A stretch of DNA of 64,000 nt, from assembly GCF_000013865.1 (NCBI RefSeq), contig NC_007949.1:296406-360405 (forward strand), written 5' to 3'. The notes under the pieces are model-generated. The model searched no databases. It was not told the DNA's origin and was given only the letters and a program-made list of their open reading frames with translations. Both the position numbers and the translations under genes were made by a program. The stretch comes from Polaromonas sp. JS666. GTDB lineage: Bacteria; Pseudomonadota; Gammaproteobacteria; Burkholderiales; Burkholderiaceae_C. Shown in pieces: positions 42,462 to 51,184 of the stretch (its first letter is position 1; every line of letters starts with the position of its first letter).

Positions 42462-43227
42462 ATTTATCGCACTCGCGGTTGCTATTGGAGCCGTGAGTTC
42501 CATTCCATTGGTACACGCGGGCACGGTTGCCGGCTTTGGTGGTTCTACGGAAATTACCCAGCTGATGAACAATGCGGAACTGTTGAAGATGGGCGTGGAC
42601 GGTGCACAGACAGCGGTGACCACGGTTAACCAGTACATGGTGCAGATTGAGCAGTACCGGAACCAGCTCATCAACACGGCTGGCATGGACCCCATGAAGC
42701 TCAATGCCCAGGTGAACATCCTCAATACCTCGTACCAGCAGTTGGCCAGCTATCGTGACCAAATCAACCGTACATCAGGCAGCATGAACAACCAGCTGGA
42801 CGCCTGGGGCCAGCGGTACACCACTGCGAAAGTTGCTGGCCGTACTCTGAAAGAACAGCTGGACGCCGAGGCGAAACTTCGTGAGGGCCGCAATGGCGCG
42901 GCACTGGAGCGTGCAAAGCGTGATGAGCAGATCATGCAGGATGTGAACAGGGACATTGAGCAGCTGCGCCAGGCTGAGGCAGACATACCAAAGTCCCAGG
43001 GGATGAACGAATCGATCCAAAACATGCACAGGACGATGAACAAGATCGCCTACCAGAACACCAAGATGATTGAGCTGCTGGTGGAAAGCAGCGCTGCCAA
43101 TCGCAACAACAACATGGATCGCAATGTGGATGCTGAAAACAGTAACCGCGTTGAGAAGTACCGCAGGGACTACCAAGATGCGTTACGGAAGCGCCAGCTT
43201 GAGTTTATCGCTCCAAAATCCAATTAA
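42448..43227 (+). CDS. VirB5/TrbJ-like periplasmic protein
   Basis: This is 259 residues with a signal peptide (ending VHAG at about 25) and a long helical body (QYMVQIEQYRNQLINTAGMD through the VNRDIEQLRQAEAD region), as in TrbJ/VirB5, the minor pilus-tip component. A GGAGG site lies within the end of virB4, so translation is coupled. A run of Asn (NRNNNMDRN) near the C-terminus is unusual but harmless. Confidence 0.85.
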   Translation: MFKSKFIALAVAIGAVSSIPLVHAGTVAGFGGSTEITQLMNNAELLKMGVDGAQTAVTTVNQYMVQIEQYRNQLINTAGMDPMKLNAQVNILNTSYQQLASYRDQINRTSGSMNNQLDAWGQRYTTAKVAGRTLKEQLDAEAKLREGRNGAALERAKRDEQIMQDVNRDIEQLRQAEADIPKSQGMNESIQNMHRTMNKIAYQNTKMIELLVESSAANRNNNMDRNVDAENSNRVEKYRRDYQDALRKRQLEFIAPKSN

Positions 43228-43240
43228 TTTAGGGCCTCAC

Positions 43241-44659
43241 ATGTACACAGTGACCTCTGAGGATACCGGCCGAAGAATTTTCGCGGATGCCGTTGGGGGC
43301 TTGATGCGTGTCGCACGCAGGTTCCTTAGCAATGCCATTGCCACGGCGAAGGCTCAAAAGGTGACGTTTGGCGCCATCATCTTCGTGTTGATGATGTCCA
43401 GTTTGATGGCCGTGGCGCAGAACAATACTGCCGGTACTCCAGAAAGCGTTGTGTCAGGACCGCCGGCAGTTAACAGCATAGGGATGAATTCCACAGACGT
43501 GGCCTCCATGATCGCGAAGTCCATGGACGATAAGCTGAACGGACTCACAGGGTCAACAACCCTCATGGGTGCGCGCGACATCATTCTTGGTGTTGGATTG
43601 GCAATCGGGCTGTTTTGGACTGGTCTCAAGACCATGGTTGCCGGCAAGGGTATTGGCGAGCTGCTTGGCGAGTGGATTCCCATTCTGATCACTGCTGGTG
43701 TGGTCACGGCTTTCACCACTCCTGGCCCAGGCAGTGCAGGTAACCAAATTGCAGTCACCATGGACCAGATTGCAGGGGCAATCACCGGCGCAGCTGGGGG
43801 ACAAGCAATTGATACCTCTAGCGTTCAGGGCGTTATCGGTTCTGCTGTGACCACTACATTCAACGCTGTTGTGAGTGTTGCCAGAACTCCTCAGCGCACC
43901 GAAGGTGGCTGGAGCAACATTGCTGGCGCCATTGCCTCCGTTCCCATCTGGGTGTTTGCCACGATCATGAAGCTTGTTACCAGTTTCATCATTGTTATAG
44001 CGATGTGCATCTACATGGCAACGGCTGTGATGGCTATGGTGAGCATCAAATTGGTGATTGCTCTTGCACCAGTCATGGTGCCATTCCTGATCTTCAAGCC
44101 CACCGCCTGGCTCTTTGATTCGTGGCTAAGGTTTCTGCTGGGTGCTTCCATGATGAAGCTGGTGGGTGCGTTCATGCTAAGCCTTACTTCCGGGCTGATG
44201 AGTTCGATGGTGCTGGTTGCACAGAAGATAGATGCCGATTCAGCGGCCGGAACCTATGACACCTTCACCGGCGACATCGTTTTGTTCGCCACTATCCTGC
44301 TCCTGTCCGTCCTTGCAGGGTTGCTGATGGCCCAGGTGCCCAGCATTTCGAGTGGCTTGCTGGCCGGAAGCGCCGGCGGGGCAGGCTTCAGCGGCTTGAA
44401 AGGTGTTTCGCAGACTCTGGGCGCGAAAGCTGGCACCAGTGCTACCAGCGCCGGTGGTCGCTATGGATACGACAAGGGCATTGGCGAGGCTCGTGCTGCC
44501 CGTCAGGGTGCTAAGGATGCGGCCGGTGGTTTCTCGACTGGTGGCCGCCAATATGGAAGCCAACGCGCTTCTACAGCCTATCTTCGTGGTCACGCGGTGG
44601 CTAAGGCAGGTGCTCCACAGGCGGCCGCCGCCGCCAAAAAGGCCAATTGGCGGGATTGA
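43241..44659 (+). CDS. virB6: VirB6/TrbL-type polytopic membrane protein
   Basis: This is about 472 residues from ATG 43241, just after virB5; the frame is open upstream inside virB5, but those residues are shadow sequence. It has an N-terminal signal/TM (KVTFGAIIFVLMMSSLMAVA), several membrane segments between 125 and 400, and the VirB6 core ALAPVMVPFLIFKPTAWLFD. The C-terminal about 70 residues are Gly/Ala/Arg-rich and cytoplasmic, as in TrbL. It forms the inner-membrane channel stalk. Confidence 0.87.
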   Translation: MYTVTSEDTGRRIFADAVGGLMRVARRFLSNAIATAKAQKVTFGAIIFVLMMSSLMAVAQNNTAGTPESVVSGPPAVNSIGMNSTDVASMIAKSMDDKLNGLTGSTTLMGARDIILGVGLAIGLFWTGLKTMVAGKGIGELLGEWIPILITAGVVTAFTTPGPGSAGNQIAVTMDQIAGAITGAAGGQAIDTSSVQGVIGSAVTTTFNAVVSVARTPQRTEGGWSNIAGAIASVPIWVFATIMKLVTSFIIVIAMCIYMATAVMAMVSIKLVIALAPVMVPFLIFKPTAWLFDSWLRFLLGASMMKLVGAFMLSLTSGLMSSMVLVAQKIDADSAAGTYDTFTGDIVLFATILLLSVLAGLLMAQVPSISSGLLAGSAGGAGFSGLKGVSQTLGAKAGTSATSAGGRYGYDKGIGEARAARQGAKDAAGGFSTGGRQYGSQRASTAYLRGHAVAKAGAPQAAAAAKKANWRD

Positions 44660-44680
44660 CATGAGCAGGGCGGCAAGCTG

Positions 44681-44708
44681 TTGACAGAGGACAATACCGT
44701 GCTAATTT
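44681..44708 (+). promoter_or_regulatory. Candidate sigma-70 promoter before the tandem AAA+ gene
   Basis: A perfect TTGACA (44681) is followed after 16 bases by TAATTT. Next to it, ATTGCAAAT (44710) is a near copy of the ATTTGCAAAT palindrome. The -10 match is weak. Confidence 0.35.
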
Positions 44709-44735
44709 GATTGCAAATAGACACGGGATTCTCAT

Positions 44736-46802
44736 ATGAAAGCTAGATCACATTATCTGAGCCGCCTTCTGCAAACAGTGGGCTTTTGGCTGTTTGGTGT
44801 ATTGCCAGCAGCCATTGCCGTCCTGTCCGCCATGGTGATGTTCGGTGCGTGGATGAGCAAGAAGGGCGCCCCGCTGAGCTTCCAAGTCCTCGGTAACTTC
44901 ACCCCGGAAGCTGGTGTGTTGCTGGGCTTGATTGCCTACCAACTGCTGCTTCATGTGGCGCGCATCTGGATGTGTAAGCGAAGTGCAGATGCAAACGGCG
45001 CACTTCCCTATGAGCCAGCATTGACCAGTGACAGTCTTCGTGCTTTTGTGCCCGCTGTCATGACGCCTTACACCGTCTTCTTCGCCTTGTGGGGTGCCTT
45101 TGGCACCAAAGTTGCGGCAACCAACTATGTACTGGTGGCGGCACTAGGCGCCATGACATTCCTGAGCTGGGTCATCATCAAAACAGGTTGGCTCTACGGT
45201 TTCGCAATTGCCGAGCGCGCACGTGCGCAATACGGCGATTCCTCCGAGCAAGCACAGCACTCGAACGTCGCCCGCAAGGAAGTCGCCAAGATCACATTCA
45301 AGGACATTCATGGCAACACAGCGATCAAGCGTCGATTGTTGGAGGCTGGCCGCGCCATCGTGGATGCTCCTAAGGGTGGCCAGGGCAAGGCCCGTAACGG
45401 GATCTTGATGGACGGTGAACCCGGCAATGGCAAAACGGCCATGGCGGAAGCGCTTGCCGGTGAACTGAAGCTCCCATTGCTGACACTCACCCACTCGGAT
45501 GTGGCCAGTCGCTGGGTAGGTGAACGCACTGAAAAAGTGAAGGCCGCTTTTGAGCAGGCGATTCGATCACAGCCCTGCCTCTTCTTCATTGATGAAATCG
45601 ACAGCTTCTTGCCTGATAGGTCAACGGCTAGCGCCCAGACCAAGGAAGACAGCGATGTCACCAATTCTCTTCTGACACTGCTGATCGAAATTCGCAAGCA
45701 TCGTGTGGTGGTCGTGGCTGCAACGAACTACGTGGATCGTCTTGACGGTGCCGCCATTCGTGAAGGACGGTTTGACTTCAAGGTCGAAATCACCCCGCCG
45801 GATGAGGAAGCGCGCATTGGCCTGCTGACCGCTGGTTTGAATACCAACGCACCCACTTTGCGTGTGAGCCAGGCGACTATCAAAAGCGTCTCTCAACGTT
45901 GGAATGGCTTTTCCGTGAAGCGAATCCTTGCCGTGACTGAGGAAATGCCTTCCTACGTGGCAGAAGCACGTGAGCAAGGGGCCTTCAAGGGTGAGTTGGA
46001 GTTTGACGACTTCATGGCCGCTTTGCGCCGGCTGCAGGGCCGTAAGGGTGCCACGCCTGAGAACGTCAAGGCCATGGCTGACATGGTGCTGCCCGAGGTG
46101 ACACGGGAGGCCCTGACGCTGCTTGCAAGCCGCCTGAAAGACCCACAGCGCATTGAACGCCTCGGTGGCTCATTGCCCTCTGGCGTTCTGTTCTTCGGCC
46201 CTCCTGGTACGGGTAAGACCGCCGCTTGCAAGGCTCTGGCGAAGGAAGTTCAGTGGGCTTTCCTGATCAAGACTGGTCCCGATCTGGTGCGTGACCCCAA
46301 GGCCCTGGACAAGCTCTACGCGCAGGCCAAGGACTTGCGGCCTTGCATCATCTTTGTGGACGAGGCAGATGATTTGCTGATTTCCCGTGAAGCATCCCGC
46401 AATTCGGAAGCCACCAACAAACTCTTGACCATCATGGATGGCGTGAATGACCGTGTGCGCGACGTGGTGTGGGTGGCTGCTACCAACAATCCGGAGCAGA
46501 TTGATTCCGCTCTGCTGCGTGGAGGGCGCTTCACAGAGAAGGTTGAATTTGTGCGTCCAGATGAGGACCAGTTGACCGCACATATCGAACAGTGGTTCGC
46601 AAACCGCAAGATTGGTTTGAAGTCTGGTTTGGATGCCCCGGCTATTGCATCCATGTTGGGTGATGAGAGCATTGCTAACGCTGAGGCTGTGTTGCAGTAC
46701 GCGGTCAACCGTGCGATCTCTCAGTCGAACGACGATTTCATTGAAGTTGGTGCTGCCGATGTGCAGAGAGGTGTAGCGATGGTTTTGGGGGCTGCGTGCT
46801 GA
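44736..46802 (+). CDS. Membrane-anchored tandem AAA+ ATPase inside the T4SS operon
   Basis: This is 688 residues. Four predicted membrane segments (about 17-38, 60-77, 105-122 and 129-152) precede two AAA+ modules of the FtsH/p97 class. Module 1 has GEPGNGKT (227-234), FFIDEID (283-289) and AATNYVDRLDGAAIREGRFD. Module 2 has GPPGTGKT (488-495), IIFVDEAD (538-545) and AATNNPEQIDSALLRGGRF. Both sets of Walker and arginine-finger-region residues look intact. There is no protease domain, so it is not FtsH; the layout is more like a membrane-bound Cdc48/p97 unfoldase. Standard VirB systems have no such protein. It sits between virB6 and virB1, has a possible promoter of its own, and overlaps virB1. 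A role in unfolding substrates or remodelling the secretion machine is inference. Confidence 0.88.
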   Translation: MKARSHYLSRLLQTVGFWLFGVLPAAIAVLSAMVMFGAWMSKKGAPLSFQVLGNFTPEAGVLLGLIAYQLLLHVARIWMCKRSADANGALPYEPALTSDSLRAFVPAVMTPYTVFFALWGAFGTKVAATNYVLVAALGAMTFLSWVIIKTGWLYGFAIAERARAQYGDSSEQAQHSNVARKEVAKITFKDIHGNTAIKRRLLEAGRAIVDAPKGGQGKARNGILMDGEPGNGKTAMAEALAGELKLPLLTLTHSDVASRWVGERTEKVKAAFEQAIRSQPCLFFIDEIDSFLPDRSTASAQTKEDSDVTNSLLTLLIEIRKHRVVVVAATNYVDRLDGAAIREGRFDFKVEITPPDEEARIGLLTAGLNTNAPTLRVSQATIKSVSQRWNGFSVKRILAVTEEMPSYVAEAREQGAFKGELEFDDFMAALRRLQGRKGATPENVKAMADMVLPEVTREALTLLASRLKDPQRIERLGGSLPSGVLFFGPPGTGKTAACKALAKEVQWAFLIKTGPDLVRDPKALDKLYAQAKDLRPCIIFVDEADDLLISREASRNSEATNKLLTIMDGVNDRVRDVVWVAATNNPEQIDSALLRGGRFTEKVEFVRPDEDQLTAHIEQWFANRKIGLKSGLDAPAIASMLGDESIANAEAVLQYAVNRAISQSNDDFIEVGAADVQRGVAMVLGAAC

Positions 46803-47407
46803 AATTTGGTATCTCTAGGGTACTCGCCACTTCGGTGGCGGCCTTTCTTTCCATCGGCGCCACACAGTCGGCGTTCGCACAGGATGCCTTTCGCGACGTG
46901 GCAGTAGCGCAAGGCCCGAGACAACCTGATGACTGTGTAACCCAGGCGGCTACCTATCATTCGGTGAGCCCTTGGGTCCTTCGCGCCATCATCCAAGTGG
47001 AATCCAGCTTCAACCCCAATGCTTTAAATAAAAACAATAATGGCACGGTAGATGTTGGGATCGCACAGATTAACTCCATGCACTTCAAAGAGCTGGGTAA
47101 GTATGGCATTGCGCAACGCGATTTGATGAATGGTTGCATTTCAAGCTACGTTGCAGCGTGGCACCTGAAAAAGCAGATCAATGCCTATGGGAACACGTGG
47201 TTTGCCGTTGGCGCCTATCACTCGGCTACCCCGTGCTTTAACCAGCGTTACACGGGTCTGGTCTGGAATGTCCTTCTCAAATGGGGCGTGGTCAACGGCC
47301 CCAGGGCAAAACCAGTTGCCATGTCGGCCTGCGCCTCTGCTAAATCGGGCACCGGGGTTGCCAAATCCACGCAGGCCAAAGAACCCTCACTGCTCGCTCT
47401 GGATTGA
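46796..47407 (+). CDS. virB1: VirB1-type lytic transglycosylase
   Basis: This is 203 residues from GTG 46796, overlapping the AAA+ gene by seven bases. A signal peptide (to about AFAQ, residue 29) is followed by an SLT domain: AIIQVESSFNPNALN (catalytic Glu), VDVGIAQINSMHF, and AVGAYHSA. It opens the murein for the secretion channel. Because the neighbouring pilus cluster has no transglycosylase of its own (in R64, PilT fills that role), it may serve both machines. Confidence 0.9.
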   Translation: MLKFGISRVLATSVAAFLSIGATQSAFAQDAFRDVAVAQGPRQPDDCVTQAATYHSVSPWVLRAIIQVESSFNPNALNKNNNGTVDVGIAQINSMHFKELGKYGIAQRDLMNGCISSYVAAWHLKKQINAYGNTWFAVGAYHSATPCFNQRYTGLVWNVLLKWGVVNGPRAKPVAMSACASAKSGTGVAKSTQAKEPSLLALD

Positions 47408-47463
47408 AACATCAGCAATGCCTGCCCTCGACTCATACCCCTTCAATATTGGAATTCTGATCA

Positions 47464-47952
47464 ATGACGTCAACCGCAACTGACCCCAAAACCCCTCCAA
47501 CTGCTCAGAACTCAGAGGTCTTGGCCCTGTTGAATCAGATCCTTGCCTTGCCTGATCAACAGCGACTGGCGCTTGGGACTGCATGGGCGGCCATGGATCC
47601 ATCGTTGGGACTGGATCCACTTCAAGGTGGTGGCGGTGAGGCTCAGGACGGCATTGTTGATTCCAATGCGGTTGCGAAGCTCAATTCGTGGATGGCGGAG
47701 CAACAGCCATTGCCTCCGAAAGAGCGGATCGGGAAGCTCCAAGCAGCTCTGGACCAGGAGAATGAAGAGTGGGCTAGGGCGCTCCTGAACGCCGAAATCG
47801 CCAAGCTCAAGAATGCCCAGCCATGGCTTGCTACAGAGATCGCCGTCATGAAGTATTCCTATGAGCACCCCTACCTGATGACGATTGCCTTGGTTGGATT
47901 GGGTATGGGTCTCTATCGGTTTGGCAAGTCACTTTTGAGAGTGATTTTTTAG
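47464..47952 (+). CDS. Hypothetical protein with C-terminal membrane anchor
   Basis: This is 162 residues. A soluble helical body (LALLNQILALPDQQRLALGT; KERIGKLQAALDQENEEWAR) ends in a single membrane segment (LMTIALVGLGMGLYRFG). I know no family. It is the last gene before a terminator in the first half of the T4SS block. Its position is where a VirB7 could be expected, but it has no lipobox and its topology is wrong for VirB7. Confidence 0.6.
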   Translation: MTSTATDPKTPPTAQNSEVLALLNQILALPDQQRLALGTAWAAMDPSLGLDPLQGGGGEAQDGIVDSNAVAKLNSWMAEQQPLPPKERIGKLQAALDQENEEWARALLNAEIAKLKNAQPWLATEIAVMKYSYEHPYLMTIALVGLGMGLYRFGKSLLRVIF

Positions 47953-47977
47953 CTCCAGCTACGCCCGTACCAATAAA

Positions 47978-48002
47978 GCCCGCATTAGCGGGTTTTTTTT
48001 TG
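47978..48002 (+). terminator. Rho-independent terminator splitting the T4SS genes
   Basis: CCCGC and GCGGG pair around ATTA and are followed by nine T residues. It separates the virB11-virB1 block from the virB8-pil block. Confidence 0.9.
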
Positions 48003-48132
48003 CCTCCGTACCACAGCCGCAAATGGTCCTGTTGGCAAAACACAGGAGCAATGCACTGTTTCATGTGTGTTGGGCGGGGAAAAAAAGCGGACCGCAGACC
48101 TACGATTAGCGCACTACTGCAGGGAAAGTCGC

Positions 48133-48864
48133 ATGGGATTATTTTCAGGTAAATCAAAAAATCAGCCGGCGAGCATCGTGGGTGATGACATCCGCCGCCT
48201 GCCCAATACACCGACTTCCGCCTATGAGGACGGTGCCAACAAATTCGCTGAGATTTACGGGTCAGCCATGGTTAACTCGGGCAGGCTCTTTGCAATTACG
48301 GTAGTCGCATTGTTGCTTGCCATCACTGCGGTAGGAGCCGTCATGGTGTTGACACCTCTCAAAGAGGTCACTCCTTATGTGATTGAGGTGAATTCGGGCT
48401 CTGGCCTGGTCAACAAGCCCATTGAGGTCCAGAAGATCACTCCCAACATTGCGGTTGTCAAGGCCGAACTGGCACGTTGGGCAGATGCGGTCTACACGAT
48501 TGACCCACTGCGCACCAATGACCTGTTCAAGTACGCAAACGTGCGGTCGCGGGGTAAAGCAATTGCCCAGTTCTCCGAGTTCCGGGCACGTGAGCAAGTA
48601 TTCGCCCGGCTGCAACGTGAGGCTGGCCTTGTCCGTGAGGTGCAGGTCTCTTCCGTTGATGCCAGCCAGACCGGAGTGGCATTCATTTTCCTGAAAACAC
48701 TTGAACGCACCGGCAACCAAAGTGCAGAGGACAGCAAGGTCAAGCGTTACCGCCTGACTCTCCACTATCAACTTGACTCACCGCGTGAAGAGGCAGCCCT
48801 GCTGGCCAACCCGCTTGGTTTGTATGTGAACTTCTTCAATGAAGCCGAAGAAAGGGCCAACTGA
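48133..48864 (+). CDS. virB8: VirB8/TrbF-type protein
   Basis: This is 243 residues from ATG 48133 (CAGGGAAAG upstream; an in-frame alternative at 48067 lies too close to the terminator). One membrane segment (about 51-72) near the N-terminus is followed by a periplasmic NTF2-like domain. The VAVVKAELARWADAVYTIDP-like region (here AVVKAELARWADAVYTIDP) and LRLTLHYQL-like end (YRLTLHYQL) fit VirB8. It is the first gene of the second block and overlaps virB9 by one base. Confidence 0.88.
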   Translation: MGLFSGKSKNQPASIVGDDIRRLPNTPTSAYEDGANKFAEIYGSAMVNSGRLFAITVVALLLAITAVGAVMVLTPLKEVTPYVIEVNSGSGLVNKPIEVQKITPNIAVVKAELARWADAVYTIDPLRTNDLFKYANVRSRGKAIAQFSEFRAREQVFARLQREAGLVREVQVSSVDASQTGVAFIFLKTLERTGNQSAEDSKVKRYRLTLHYQLDSPREEAALLANPLGLYVNFFNEAEERAN

Positions 48865-49736
48865 TGATCATTCGGCATTTGGCGCTAGTAGCCGCTGTTT
48901 CGCTAACTGGTTTTGTGGGTCTATCCCATGCGGAACTGATCGCAACCCCTCTGACAGGCGATACGCGCCTGGTGCAGTTTACCTACGACGAAGACAACAC
49001 CTTTCTGGTGCTTGCTAAGCCAAAGGCCGTGACCCATCTGCAGTTTGCTACAGATGAAATGCTGCAGTCAGTTGCTTCGGGTGATACCGCGCAATGGGAA
49101 CTCACCCCCACGAAGAACCGGAAAAACCTGTTCATCAAGCCAAAATTCGAAGGCATCGAGACTTCGATGACGGTGATCACTGACAAGCGCACCTATCAGT
49201 TTGTGCTGCGCTCAACGGCGGACGGCAAGAAGTGGTACCAGCGGGTGTCCTGGATGTACTCATCCAGTCTGGTACTGGAACAAGATGCCTTGCTGGATGC
49301 ACAAGCGAACGTGCCCATGTCTGGTGGATTGCCTGAACCAGTCCAAAGCAGCGGCATTCGCCCACTCCAGCCAACATTCAACCTTCCCCCCCTGAATTCT
49401 GCCGGCGGATCTTCCACCACGTTGAAGCCTGACTCTTTGCGCTTCAATTACAAGGTCGATGGTGACGCTGCATTCAAACCCACACAGGTCTTTGACGACG
49501 GCAAGTTCACCTACCTGCGCATGCCACAGGATGTGCAGGAGCTGCCAGCTCTCTTCGCTGTGATTGAGGGGCAAGAATATTCCCTGGTGAACTACACGGT
49601 CGATGGCAGCTACATGGTTGCACAACGTCTGCTCGAAAACGCCGTTCTCAAGCTGGGCAAGAGTGAAGTGCAGGTTACCAAGGTCAAGCCTGCTGGTGGC
49701 TTTATGGGCTTCATGGGTGGGGACAGCGCCAAATGA
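48864..49736 (+). CDS. virB9: VirB9/TrbG-type protein
   Basis: This is 290 residues with a signal peptide (ending SHAE). The N-terminal VirB9 beta domain (RLVQFTYDEDNTFLVLAKPK; LFIKPK) and the C-terminal domain that inserts in the outer-membrane complex (PTQVFDDGKFTYLRMPQD; LPALFAVIEG; NYTVDGSYMVAQ) are both clear. It overlaps virB8 and virB10. Its C-terminal domain is the relative of the N-terminal domain in the fusion protein at 51181. Confidence 0.92.
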   Translation: MIIRHLALVAAVSLTGFVGLSHAELIATPLTGDTRLVQFTYDEDNTFLVLAKPKAVTHLQFATDEMLQSVASGDTAQWELTPTKNRKNLFIKPKFEGIETSMTVITDKRTYQFVLRSTADGKKWYQRVSWMYSSSLVLEQDALLDAQANVPMSGGLPEPVQSSGIRPLQPTFNLPPLNSAGGSSTTLKPDSLRFNYKVDGDAAFKPTQVFDDGKFTYLRMPQDVQELPALFAVIEGQEYSLVNYTVDGSYMVAQRLLENAVLKLGKSEVQVTKVKPAGGFMGFMGGDSAK

Positions 49737-51184
49737 GCATTTCGGACAAGTCAATTATTGACCCGGAGCCGAACAATCCTGGTATTCCCATCAAGAAATC
49801 GACTTTGGGTGTAATCGCTGCATTGGTCGTGGCTGTTGCGTTCGTCAGCGCGTTGCTGCTCGACGCGGGAGCGCCTGCACCGACATCGGTAGCCCACGCA
49901 GAATCGAAGTCGACTGATCCTACCCAGGACTCCGGTTCGAAAGCTACCATTGACGAGGAGCTGAAGAAGGCCAAGCAAGCTGCTGATGAGGAAGATCGCA
50001 AAAAGGGTCTAGTGAAGCCTTCTCAAACTGCACAGACAGTTGCACAAGGGCCTCAACAGACGGGTGTTCAGCCGTTAGTTACAGCCGCCGGCGCGCAGCA
50101 TAACTCGCAAAGTCCTCTGCCTCCTGGAGTTCGTCGCGACAACCAGGATGGAGCGTTCTACGACAAGGCCCTGTCTAAGGGGACCCCCACTGCGGGAACC
50201 CATGGCGGCGCCGTGACCGGCAACGGCCGCGGTGGGGAAGACTTTGAGATTGAGGCTCAAGTTCGTGGTGCAAAAGCACTTGCCTTTGATGAGTCGCAGG
50301 CATCTTCAGCGATTGCCCAGGGCGCTCAAGGGTCAATAGTGCAGACGGGCCTACCGGCGTCAGGAGTAAATGTAGCCCAGCGATCGCTCGCCGCATTGCC
50401 AGATCTGGTCTCCGCAGGAATAACCCAGGCCCCAAGCGCAACGGTTCAAACCTCCATGGACCGTATGCTTGGAAACCTGCGCGGTGCTCAAGGTGGTATT
50501 TCAGCCCGGGCCCAAGGCGGCGGTAGTGGAAATGCAGCGTGGGTAAATGACTATGCATCCGGAACTGGTCAACGTAGCTCGGAAACGATCAAGTCCTACC
50601 CTACCAGCTCGGCTTACACACTCCATCAAGGCAAGGTCATTCCAGCTGTACTTGGGCGGCAGATCAACTCGGATTTGCCGGGTGAGATTACGGCCTATGT
50701 GGTGACCAACGTCTATGACAGCCTTGGTAATGGAGCCCTGCTGATTCCCAAGGGTTCAGTACTGGCTGGTCGCTACAACTCCGAAGTAAAGCCAGGCCAG
50801 GAGCGTGTCCTGTTTGCGTTCAACCGCTTGATCATGCCGAATGGGCAGAGTTTTGACTTGCCAGGTGCTCAGGGCTCTGATCTTGCTGGAGCTTCGGGTA
50901 TCTCCGGCGATGTCAACAACCATTTTTTCAAGATGTTCAGTGCGAGCTTCTTTACGGCGTGGTTGGCCGATCGCGTCACGCCACAGACAACGACCAGCGG
51001 TGTGGGTGGATCGACTACCTCAGTGTCACCGGCGGGGCAGGTCCTTGTCGACGTGAGCAAAGCCATCCTCGACAGGAACCGCACAATCCCGCCGACCATC
51101 ACTGTCGATCAGGGTACGCGCATCAATGTGGAAGTCAAAAAAGACATGGAATTCTCAGGTCCGTATAGCTGGAGCAAGAAATGA
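49733..51184 (+). CDS. virB10: VirB10/TrbI-type protein
   Basis: This is 483 residues. It has a short cytoplasmic tail, one membrane segment (about 24-44), a long Gln/Ala/Gly-rich periplasmic linker (about 45-290), and the VirB10 beta-barrel domain: HQGKVIPAVLGRQINSDLPG, then TNVYDSLGNGALLIPKGSVL, LFAFNRLIMPNGQSFDLPGA and LVDVSKAILDRNRTIPPTIT. It spans both membranes and gates the channel. Four-base overlaps tie it to virB9 and to the following fusion gene. Confidence 0.92.
   Translation: MSISDKSIIDPEPNNPGIPIKKSTLGVIAALVVAVAFVSALLLDAGAPAPTSVAHAESKSTDPTQDSGSKATIDEELKKAKQAADEEDRKKGLVKPSQTAQTVAQGPQQTGVQPLVTAAGAQHNSQSPLPPGVRRDNQDGAFYDKALSKGTPTAGTHGGAVTGNGRGGEDFEIEAQVRGAKALAFDESQASSAIAQGAQGSIVQTGLPASGVNVAQRSLAALPDLVSAGITQAPSATVQTSMDRMLGNLRGAQGGISARAQGGGSGNAAWVNDYASGTGQRSSETIKSYPTSSAYTLHQGKVIPAVLGRQINSDLPGEITAYVVTNVYDSLGNGALLIPKGSVLAGRYNSEVKPGQERVLFAFNRLIMPNGQSFDLPGAQGSDLAGASGISGDVNNHFFKMFSASFFTAWLADRVTPQTTTSGVGGSTTSVSPAGQVLVDVSKAILDRNRTIPPTITVDQGTRINVEVKKDMEFSGPYSWSKK

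Noticed and set aside
44736..46802. Reading the tandem AAA+ protein as FtsH
   Set aside because: There is no zinc-protease domain, and two AAA+ modules instead of one.
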